A program made the position numbers and the translations under genes. Under the pieces are notes generated by a model, which saw only the letters and a list, made by a program, of their open reading frames with translations, had not been told where the DNA came from and did no database searches. Positions 55,590-64,000 of a DNA stretch of 64,000 nt are shown one piece after another. Numbering within the stretch: the first letter of the stretch is position 1; every line of letters starts with the position of its first letter. Origin of the DNA: Aplectana chamaeleonis (Eukaryota; Nematoda; Chromadorea; Rhabditida; Cosmocercidae); assembly GCA_029168955.1 (NCBI GenBank), contig JAPDOI010000040.1:992001-1056000 (forward strand). The letters are read 5' to 3'.

Positions 55590-56235
55590 GTTTTACCTGT
55601 GCATAGAGTTGATCCCGGTGCCTCTCCGTAACATAAAAGTTATCGCCAATGCTGATGACATGAGGATCATGTGCAAAGATTGCCAGACATACAAGTTGCC
55701 GCGAGAAAGACCAACGAGTACCTGATCGATTTGAAAAGCTACATCGATAGCAAGATGCTAAGGGTTTTAGCCGCCAAGTCTTCCGTATCAGTTTTCACAA
55801 CGGACATCGGGGAGCAAAGCGTTTATCCTGAAGTCAACTAGGATGGAGATCGTTTGCCTGCTGCTCGCTCCGTCAAACTGCTCGGCCTTATACTGGATCC
55901 AGCGCTGAGGTTTTTTAAGAATGCCGAGCAAGAACAGGCGATCGTCAAGGAATGTCTATGTGCTAAGGGCCCTGGGAGGCATATCATAAGGTAACAGCAA
56001 GGAGACTACTCTGACCACGTATAAGGCTATGTTGCAACCCGCCCTGAAGTACGAGGCTCCGTTTTGGCAGCACATGTTATGGTATTGGACTCGTCCTGGG
56101 CTAATTTGCAGCGTAAGCAAAACGCTGCTCTTCAGATCGCCACCGGATGTGCTAGGAGTTCGCCGATCAAACATTTGCATGCCGAGAGCCGCGTACTATC
56201 AGCGAAAAAGCACTTCTAATTCCAGGCACAGCAGT
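55590..56235 (+). pseudogene. LINE reverse transcriptase fragment, active site altered
   Basis: Plus-strand remnant of a CR1/Jockey-like reverse transcriptase. Readable: ELIPVPLRNIKVIANADDMR (55605-55665), LIDLKSYIDSKMLRVLAAKS and SSVSVFTTDIGEQSVYPEV (55720-55840), KLLGLILDPALRFFKNAEQ (55880-55930), LTTYKAMLQPALKYEAPFW (56005-56065), and in another frame KQNAALQIATGCARSSPIKH. The catalytic YADD is NADD, losing the tyrosine. Upstream palm and endonuclease are absent, and several shifts occur. It differs from the LINE at 30199-33830. Confidence 0.75.
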
Positions 56236-57483
56236 AGCATTTAAATATCATCAAGCAATCCAACCACTCATCTAGAAGAGTACTTGATTCTGTTAGAGAG
56301 AGAGAGAGAGAGCAATAAGAAGCAAATTCCAAGCAAAGTCAATCTGCAAAAATGGCACTACTCACAACAAGAACGCCTCCGGCTGTTGCGCGAGGAGCAC
56401 ACTCAGTTTATTCGAGTATCTTGATAAGACGGCTATAAACCCTATTCTCCTGCGAAAACGACTAGTATCGTTAGTATTTCTTGTGGTAGTAAAAATGCGC
56501 AGTATCCCGCCGCGAGGGGCTGGTTCCAAAAAGTTATGAGCGTTTTTAAAGTTTCGCGAAAGGGTAAAAGTACCTATCAGAAATTTTCCTTGGTGTCTTG
56601 AAAAAAAAATCAGATTTTGCTGAAAACTTGTATGTTGGGGTTATCTGAGCTGAAAACGATTTTGGGGTCTGTTTGTCAAAATCCTGAGGTTTACTGTAAG
56701 TCAAGGTAGATTATATGTCATTTAGGGGGAAAACCTACCTTAATAGTTTGAAAACCGGCAAATGGACATCAAATTCGTATTCTCCACGCCGACATATGTA
56801 CGTAAAGACCAACATTGCTCGACACGACGCGATCACGTCACGGCTCTAGTGAACAAAATTGATGATAGCCAATTGATAAAGGGTAGGGTATAAAAGAAGG
56901 GGAGAGCGGTGTGTCTTCATTCACATACCGTCCTTCTCCAGGGGTTAGCAGTTGAGGATCTGCCTGGACTAAGAATTAGAAAAACAGCAACACCGGTGGT
57001 CAAGATATAACGAATTCGGAATAATAATCCTAAAAAATTATAGAGCCGTGACGCGACCGCGTCGTGTCCACCAATGTTCGGTTGGCCTTTACGTTCTTAT
57101 CACCCCGACTATCCCCGTCCTTATCACCCCGACTATCTCAAAGTTTGAGTCAAATTTGAGACTTGGTTCAAACTACCGTGTACCCACCGTAATCTACCGT
57201 AATCTGTAGAAAATCGGTGAATGGACCTCAGATTTGTGTTAAGCACATAAAATTGCCCTCAGAGAATGATTTTGAGACCTATCTATCGAAGAAACGTCAA
57301 AAGTGGCGTTTTGACCTCAACTGTTTCCGTCGCTGGGGTGCTTTGAACGAATTATTTAGAAAACTTCGAAAGATTGACAAATAAACTTCAGATCCGTGAT
57401 CAGCGTCCCAAAAAACCACCCCGGTTCTAAGTCAAATCTGGAACATTTTTCTAAAACGCTTCCAGAGCTCTCTAATCGGTATA
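56236..57483. other. Non-coding stretch with TATA-bearing inverted repeat
   Basis: Holds a (GA)n run at 56297-56315 and an inverted repeat: 56806-56856 against 57043-57099, about 50 bp per arm with several mismatches. Between the arms is TATAAAAGAAGGGG at ~56889. Diverged repeats of AATGGAC...ATTTGTG occur near 56760 and 57220. No coding sequence recognised. Confidence 0.5.
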
Positions 57484-58730
57484 CAGGGTGTTCCATAAAT
57501 ATGGGTGCGAAGATATGGAAGTGTTTCTCGAGCGCTAAATCGGACTTGAACTATACCAAACATGGCTAAGTTCATGCACAGTGTTGTGATTACAACACAG
57601 TCACCAGATTTCGAATCGCCGGCCATTTCCTCGGATACTGGTACGAAGTTTGTTTCGGAGGGCATAGCAGCATTCTCGCTGGTAGTCGTCATCCATCTCA
57701 ACCCAGAATTTCCGAAGTGCAGCTTCCAGAGAGCCCTACTTTAGGGAACGAGGTTCACAGACCTTCTATCCTATTACAGATCGCATTGAGAAGTCAACAA
57801 GATTTAGTTCCCTTGAGCAAGATAACCAATCTTCGTGCGAGACGAAGTCTGGAAGCACGCGGCGGCACCACTCTCGAAGGGACTTCACATTATGCGTTTG
57901 CGAGAAGTCCTGTTGGAAGCAGCAGGATATGCTGGGAAAGCTGAGGATTAGATTGTTCAGGGCTTTATAACATCCTTATGGATTGCTTGCTTGTCAACTC
58001 CGTTTCAATTTAGACACCTGAATCCATGAATACTAGAGGACTTCTGCCGTCTCTCGTGATCGGTGACAACACCAGGACAGAAATGAGATGAGCTGTCCTT
58101 CCAGTGATTGTTTACTCTCTACTTGGCTACCCCGATACCTACATAAGGTGACAAACCTATCGTTTTGAAGGTTCATAATTGGCTCCACCTCAAGGATTTT
58201 CTCATCTGAAAAGGCAATGGCGCGGCCCGAGACTCCTCTGACACAACGCAAAGGCCTCATGTCATTTTGATCTTTTTGCAGCTTGTTGTCTGCAGAGAGC
58301 AATTGAGATTTGTCCGAACGATACTAGCGAGGGGCCTTTACGATGATTCTCAACATGCTTGCCGACATGGAAGTCATGTTTGTGACCACTTTTCTTCGTT
58401 GATCGTCGCTATTTCGATCGACTCGGCTTCGAATCTTCTTAGCATTCCTGGAGGCAGGAACACTGACCTTTTCTCCTCTGCCCACTTTGTGCAAGAGTGT
58501 ACTAAGCTGAAAGAGACGGCTGTTTGCTTTCTAGATAGTTTTTGAGTGCAAAAAAAGCGAATCGGACATGCTTCTTGGAGTGTGTACTTCATTGTGCATA
58601 TGACGTCACTGCGCATCGGATGAGCTTCCATTATGCTGTTCTCGGTAGCAAGATCAACATCGTGGTGAAGAAAATACGAAGCTAACAAGTGAACGTACTT
58701 TTGGATTCAAAAAATTTTTGGAACACCCTG
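57484..58730 (-). mobile_element. Degenerate Tc1/mariner-superfamily element
   Basis: A 1247-bp element with ends CAGGGTGTTCCATAAAT (left, preceded by TA) and the complement of CAGGGTGTTCCAAAAAT (right, followed by TG, perhaps a mutated TA). Minus-strand transposase pieces: FSDEKILEVEPIMNLQNDR (about 58225-58170), then FQQDFSQTH, LREWCRRVLPDFVSHEDWL, SRELNLVDFSM (57835-57775), and after a stop SLEAALRKFWVEM to about 57660. These match the catalytic core, FQQDxAPxH and PPxSPDLNPxDF. The third catalytic aspartate position reads E (SREL for SPDL). Stops throughout. Confidence 0.75.
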
Positions 58731-59119
58731 TGAATAAACGCCCAACCAAAAAATCTGTGCAAGTCCAAAACTCTTTCGGTCTGGACAAAGTATGGAAAGT
58801 GTGCCTTCACCCAAACTTGGCTCCGGGGGGTAGCTGTGGGCGCTGAACACATTTATGAGGTCCGTTTCCGAATTTTCTTAAGACTAATGTGTTTTTGGAA
58901 GGTACGAGAAGCACAAAAACACGTAACTTTCAAGCTTGTAACTTCTTGGAATTTGCAGATCGGGGCGTTTCACTATTGAGTCACAGGACATACTAACGAT
59001 ACTAGTCGTTTTGACAGATCCGACCTACGCTTTGTATACTTCCCTTGTGAGCACGCTAACTACAATAGACTTACGAACGAATCCAACTCTAGTCACCCAG
59101 TTTTAGAGCCTATGACAAT
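58731..59119. other. Unannotated spacer
   Basis: No gene, terminal repeat or RNA recognised between the Tc1/mariner relative and the next MITE fragment. Confidence 0.5.
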
Positions 59120-59460
59120 ACCCTCTTCGTGACTGTAAACAAGAAGAATAAGTCCTTCGCGGTGACTGAGTGGGTTGAGCCCGTGGTGGCCGCTCATATC
59201 TCGCTTATTTGGAGCAATTGAGATCTCGCACATGCCACGTATTATACAGGATGGGTCTACCTCACAATCACATGAAAATCGCAAAATTCGTATCTGAGAG
59301 TGTGTTTTGCCTCTAAAGGCAGCGGACACGCTCAGAAATGGTATAGATTTTATGACATTAATCGATGCTTTGGAGCTGGTACTATGAGGAACTAACGAAA
59401 AACCAACGAAAACTGTCTGCAAAAATAGGAATAATGGTTGCTTTTATAATCGGGTAAAAG
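59120..59460. mobile_element. Fragments of family C and family B-like MITEs
   Basis: 59120-59311 is the end of a family C MITE in reverse orientation (ACCACGGGCTCAACCC interior on the complement; end TTTTGCCT). CTAA 59312-59315 follows, then AGGCAGCGGACACGCTC, the start of a B-like element whose interior (GAACTAACGAAAAACC) resembles 60781-60900. Right ends are missing. Confidence 0.6.
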
Positions 59461-59626
59461 TGGACGGGTTAGAAGGCTCGCGGTAGAAGCGGGTGGTCGT
59501 CGTGATGTATTCCAACCGCGAGAGAGGGGAATTGAACGGCGCGCGTGATTGGACGGATAGGGCAGGAGCGACGCAAATGATTGTAAGGAACACGGAGTTT
59601 CCCCCGCTTCCCTTGCGGTTGGAATA

Positions 59627-60560
59627 CCAGGTTGTTCAATAAGTTTTGTCGTTCGATAAGAAAAACACAATTATATGGTTCAAAATACCTTTTATTATTC
59701 CGTATAATATTCCTGAACATTAATACATTTGCTCCAAGGATCCTCCAATCTGTGGATCCCATCCCTGAAGTGAGAATCCGGAAGGTCTGCAAAATACGTT
59801 TCAACGGCCGCTATGACCTCTTCATTTGATGAAAAACGCTTGCCAGGCATAATTTTTTTTGAGTTCTGGAAACAAAAGGAAGCCGCAGGGGGCCAAATCT
59901 GGTTAATACGGTGGATGCTCCAACAATTCAAACTTTAATTCTTAGACTTTAATTCTTTAATTCATAAAACGCTTCAAATGTTGCTGAGAAAGTCGCATTC
60001 GAATGTGTTTTTGTTCAACTGTTAGCGAATGCGGCATCCATTGTGCACACAGCTTTCTAAAACCCAAAATTTCACTTAAAATATGTCTCACACTGCCTAA
60101 TGAGATGTGTAGAGCCTCTACTGAAGCTCTCTCAGTCAATCGACGATCTTCTAATAGCATATCTTGCATTTTGGCTATGATTTTTGGTGTTGATGCTCTT
60201 CTTGGACGTCCTTCACGTGGATCGTCTTCAAGGCTTGTACGACCACGTTTAAATTCAGCAACCCATCTTTCTACTGTTCTGTTTGTAGGTGAACAATCTT
60301 TACACACTTTTAACATTTGTTCGTGAATTTCTTTTGATGCTACACCTTCCAAAAATAAGAATTTTATCACTGCAGGATATTCAGTTTTCTTCATTGCTGA
60401 CCCGGCGAAACTAAATGGCTTGTAAACAAAGAATGAATTGACAGATTGAAATGAAACTTCTTATACGTTCATATGAAGAGTTTACCAACAAAATAAAAAA
60501 AATTTGGGCTAGTAGCAACGCCCTCTCTTATCGAACGACAAAACTTATTGAACATCCTGC
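59627..60560 (-). mobile_element. Internally deleted mariner element (934 bp)
   Basis: 35-bp terminal inverted repeats (59627-59661 and 60526-60560; left begins CCAGGTTGTTCAATAAG, right complement GCAGGATGTTCAATAAG) differ at two positions. TA flanks both sides (59625-59626, 60561-60562). Typical mariners are about 1.3 kb; here the centre of the transposase is missing. It is replaced by a short A/T-rich filler with repeated GAATTAAAG. Intact ends mean it could have been mobilised by a full-length relative (inference). The type resembles the mariner elements reported from hookworms. Confidence 0.9.
59695..60394 (-). pseudogene. mariner transposase, N- and C-terminal remnants
   Basis: The 5-prime part (60394-59957, 145 codons) encodes the paired-type helix-turn-helix DNA-binding region: IKFLFLEGVASKEIHEQML, TVERWVAEFKRGRTSLEDD, GRPRRASTPKII, VEALHISLGSVRHILSE and CAQWMPHSLTVEQ, then stops soon after QQHLKRF. 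The first two catalytic aspartate regions are deleted. The 3-prime part keeps the third: EHPPY, a stop, PDLAPCGF, then after a frameshift KIMPGKRFSSNEEVIAAVET and FRDGIHRLEDPWSKCI, ending near 59695. Full-length mariner transposases are about 345 residues. Not functional. Confidence 0.88.
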
Positions 60561-60724
60561 TACATTAGGACCATCACCCACAACCACGAGTTATTCAGAC
60601 ATGTTTATCAACCGCTGGCGACCATAAGTTCGTTGGGGAGGAGCGGTCAGAGAGGTGAAGGTTGCTGAGGATACCTGAGTAGGGAATGGTGAAGGTTCCC
60701 TATAGACTTACAAGTTGTCCATCA

Positions 60725-61140
60725 TTGTCCATCCCTAGTGGAAACTGGAACACATTTTTTATCGTGAACACTGCCTTTAAAGGCAGCTGACACGCTCAAA
60801 AACCATATCAATTTTATCGCATAAATTGAAGGTTTGGGGCCGCTGGTATAGGAAACTAACGAAACAATCCGAGAAAAACTCGATTTGATGAAGAAATAAC
60901 CAGTTTTTTTTGTATGGAGAATGGACGTTTACGAGGCTTTCTGCATTAGGGAGGCATGGCTCGATGAGTTGCTATGTTCAGTTCTTGGTAGTTCGGCTAA
61001 AAGATTGCTTTTGTCTATTCATCGTCATGAGATGTTAATTTCTTGACCTCTCCCGATTTTTTGATCCTGGGGAAATGGGTCCAAGTAAAATTGGCCTTCT
61101 ACACACTTCATGCAACACCAAGCTATTTATAGGCATCATA
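60725..61140. mobile_element. Family A solo end and family B-like MITE
   Basis: 60725-60776 is the right end of a family A MITE (complement of AGGCAGTGTTCACGATAA), then shared TTAA 60777-60780, then AGGCAGCTGACACGCTC starting a family B-like element. No right end is clear before 61140. Confidence 0.6.
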
Positions 61141-61614
61141 CACGCTCGCGAAAGTTGTTGAGATAACTAAATTAGTGGGGTTGTACGGGCCTTAGAAGAG
61201 CCCTCACGAAGTTGGAAGAGTTGAAAACGAGTTAAAATGACCGTATTTGAGCCGTATTGAGTCACAAAATCATCCATTCTCCGCCCACCGATACGGGCTC
61301 AGCCTCTCAATACAAATGTTCAATGCTGGATACGGTCATTTTGGCTCATTTTTTACGCTTCTTAGGTCGTAAGAGTTCCAAAAGGAACCGTACGACTACA
61401 TTAGCGTCGTTGTCCCAACTAATTAGCCGCTAGCTCCGCTATTTCAGACAATGCGGTACAACTCGTCCGCTTCTGGGTCTATATAGAACGAACAGTTATA
61501 TCTTCATTTCAGTTAATTTTTTTCCGGTTTTTTCGTTATCTCTGAATATTAACAGCTTCAGATCTTCGATTCATTCCTTTAAATTGATACCATTTTTGAG
61601 CGTGTATGCTGCCT
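61141..61614. mobile_element. Family B MITE
   Basis: A 474-bp relative of 35609-36071. Left end AGGCATCATACACGCTCG follows TTAT (mutated TTAA); right end, complement of AGGCAGCATACACGCTC, is followed by TTAA 61615-61618. Confidence 0.75.
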
Positions 61615-61618
61615 TTAA

Positions 61619-62890
61619 GGTTAAGACGCTGAAGTCGGGCACGCTTTTCTTCAGATTCGTGCCTAAGAAATAATAGAAAAAAAACGTACTTTCGAATCAG
61701 ATGTAAGAAAATACAGAAATTGCAGAAAACCCGCGCCAAGTGGACCAAGAATATGTAAAAAACAGAGACCACAAAAGTTGAAGCGGTTCATTTGATTTGT
61801 ATTATGGCTACCTTCTTCTTTGATAAACATTGTTCCTGTGGTCACAATTTATGTTCTAATCACATAGAGAATGTCTTGCAGAAGCCAAATAAACTCCTAA
61901 ACGGCTCTTCTCAACCAATTTTGCTAGTGGTTAATAGTATGCGAGAGAATTGAATCTTTTTTTTACAGCCAATTAAGCAGTATTAAAAGTAAGAAAAGGA
62001 CGCCCATCTGATGCGGCTACCAGCTAATGCCTGGCCGACACACGTTGCCACTCCCTGAAACAATCTTCAGCAATAAAAAAGTGGCAAATAAACCGAGAAA
62101 ACGCTAAATCAGAAGGAGCAGTAGAAAGAACCTGCCTAAGCGGAGAAAATCTATGAAGACGGGAAGGAAAAATCAAAGGGCTCGTTGATGTTGATCGCAG
62201 CATGATTCGAAATCAGCGCTACGACATTGCAGACGACGGGGTAGGATTATGACTGTTCCCGGCTTAACTGATGAGTTTCGCTCAATTCTCGTAACAGGAG
62301 GCGGCTTTCGGATAGCGGGTGGGCGGTGTTCCACGTTTAATTACTCCATGGTCCTCGAAATTCCCCCACTTGGCCTCATTTTTGAGGCTTTCAAAAGCGT
62401 AAGCGTTGTGTCGGGACCCGTATGAGCTCACTGGCATGGCTAACTCAACAACTTGCGTAAGCGCGTATGCTGCCATCAAGAGTCTATTTGCGCCGCAATC
62501 TCATCTTCATTCGCAAGCAAGTGGCTTCAGTTAGCAGGGTCAGGCACAGCGGTGGTTCGGGTCGTCCTGAACATCGACCCCACCACCTTTTCGGCTGAAA
62601 AACGACCCTCTAGGAAGGGTGAAAAAATTGGCAGACGTGACTCGTGACTCGTTTCATTTTGGAGGTTTTCTCAATTTTTTGGGCCTCACCATTCCAAAGG
62701 GGATGAATAGCGTTCCATGCGCTGCTGATATTGAAAAAGTTCAACCAGATGGGAAGTGGAAAAGCACTTCAGAAATTGGAAAAATCTTCGCCCTCCGTCT
62801 TTGGCAACGGTTTGACCGGCCATAACTCTGCCCGGAATCGATTTTATGAGCTCATCCTCGGAACTTCACATCTCCTAATATCTGTCTACC
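61619..62890. other. Unannotated AT-rich DNA
   Basis: About 1.3 kb with only short frames lacking motifs. I see no terminal repeats or RNA genes. Confidence 0.45.
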
Positions 62891-62894
62891 TTAA

Positions 62895-63379
62895 AGGCAC
62901 AGTACACCCTCAGATATGAATTTTGAGATTTTCATGTAATTGTGTAAAAGATCCCTCCTATATAGCACGAGCCAGATGCGAGATCTCTATTCCTCCAAAT
63001 AAGCGAGATATAAGTGACCACCACAGGCCCGAACCCCTTCGCTCACCACCACGGGTCCGACCCCCTTCCGAATTTTCTACTTTGATATCGACTGGATGGA
63101 TGGATCAATTCTTAACAAATCACCGTTCTTCAGTCCAATACCGGACTGTCTCTTTATCCTGGCTTTCTCTTACGCAACGATTGCGAATGAAGAGAAATAC
63201 AGGCCTGAGACCACTCGTCCACCAATTTTTCACCCTCAAAATCTAGGCATCTTTGAAGAGCCATAACTCTGTTCAAAGGGGGTCTTGGACGATTTTGGAG
63301 ATACCTCTGTGATCAGCGTGTGACTCTCTCTAAGATAAGCATGAAATCTGAAAATTAATTCTTTGGGTGTCCTGTGCCT
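62895..63379. mobile_element. TTAA-flanked MITE, family C, complete
   Basis: A 485-bp element between TTAA 62891-62894 and TTAA 63380-63383, with ends AGGCACAGTACACCCTCAG and the complement of AGGCACAGGACACCC. By eye it is very close to 43886-44370, so these two copies look the youngest of the family. Its 107-codon frame is shared with other copies and is a shadow. Confidence 0.88.
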
Positions 63380-63433
63380 TTAACACGGATGAATACTTTA
63401 AACTAAGGTTTCGATCCTACCTCATCTACTACT

Positions 63434-64000
63434 ATGTACTCAAAGAGAGACCCTATAATTTTACTGCTGCCAGCACAATCGTTTGCTGATTTAGAGACTG
63501 CGTCCTTCTGCGGTGATTTTTACTCATACACTTGTGGTTTTCCAGAAGGGGAAAATGCCTGCGAGAAGGAAGGACTGTACGGGCCGCAACTGCTCACCTT
63601 CTCTTATAAGCCAGACCCAGACGAAGCATTTGACGTGCCTGCCTTGCCCTACAAAGAGATTTGTCGACCACTCCCACAACCAACAAACCATACAGAAGAT
63701 GACTCAGAGTTTGGTGCTTATTTTGGACGTATCAACAACGAAGGAGCCAGCGGTGACGCAGCACAGGAAAGGGGAGAAACGTCTTTTCCATGTGTCGATG
63801 AAAAATGGCTTTGACTCCTCTTGAAGAAGGTGAACGTTCTTTCCGATGTTTGCACAAATGTTAACGAGAACTTCCAAGAAACTGCCAACGTCGCTGAGAA
63901 GCTCGACGCTACCCAACAAGAAACTTTTATCCAAGCTAAACATTTCAGGACAGAAACAAACTATTACCTCTCAAAAATCTGTCAACTCATGAAGGAAAAG
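63434..64000 (+). CDS. Candidate peptidase M13-like exon, in-frame TGA, runs off window
   Basis: A 126-codon frame ends at TGA 63812-63814, but the same frame stays open for 62 more codons to the window edge. Residues ~24-33 read CGDFYSYTCG, matching the CxDFYxYxCG motif near the N-terminus of neprilysin-type (M13) ectodomains, zinc peptidases that cleave peptides outside the cell. A proline-rich stretch and the part after the TGA (NVLSDVCTNVNENFQETANV) match nothing I know. The zinc motif HExxH would lie outside the window. The TGA could be a true stop in a pseudogene, or lie in a short intron (63780 GT to 63826 AG is possible but weak). The start ATG is uncertain; an upstream exon is likely. 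Confidence 0.35.

Noticed and set aside
62923..63246. 107-codon frame with CEISIPPNKRDI
   Set aside because: Recurs in every family C MITE copy in either orientation; no domain or start context, so a MITE by-product.

Overview
The window is eukaryotic and almost entirely repetitive. Everything recognisable is satellite DNA or decayed transposable elements: two RTE-clade LINEs, CR1/Jockey-like LINEs, mariner and Tc1-like elements, a hAT-like element and many TTAA-flanked MITEs. The RTE and mariner protein types and the microsatellite-tailed LINEs fit a strongylid parasitic nematode such as a hookworm; this is inference, not a database match. I see no bacterial gene organisation, tRNA, rRNA or CRISPR array.

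Layout. 1-8184: GC-rich tandem satellite with interleaved ~56-bp and 65-bp units, each carrying two GAA-loop hairpins. 8185-8680: single-copy tail ending in (TAA)n. 8936-11706: a 42-bp minisatellite, open for 529 codons on the minus strand. 11707-22080: the same satellite again, with higher-order repeats. 22081-22770: a second copy of the tail and a long (TAA)n. 22771-26470: AT-rich DNA with one small LINE fragment.

26470-45345 is one deeply nested transposon stack. An old plus-strand RTE LINE (RTE1) can be followed in five pieces across 18.9 kb. It is interrupted by MITEs, by an unidentified ~480-bp insert, by an 11.5-kb insertion led by a minus-strand CR1/Jockey-like LINE, and by a 3-kb Tc1-like foldback. 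The 11.5-kb insertion contains a second RTE (RTE2), itself split by TTAA-flanked MITEs and by a 2.98-kb hAT-like element. At four sites (14-bp duplication, 8-bp duplication, TTAA, TA) removing the insert plus one target-site copy rejoins the host reading frame, so the order of events can be read.

45345-53840: three copies of a cassette with TTACATGTAA motifs, two of them in a large inverted duplication (47857-50263 / 51139-53478) that carries an ORF1-like coiled-coil gene with the same stop codon in both arms. 53840-62890: fragments of LINEs, a Tc1/mariner relative, an internally deleted mariner with intact ends, and more MITEs. 62895-63379 is a complete MITE. The last 600 bp hold the only candidate host gene, a possible exon with a peptidase-M13-like motif and an in-frame TGA.

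No gene here looks fully intact. The CR1/Jockey-like LINE is closest: two of its three frame breaks fall in homopolymer runs.
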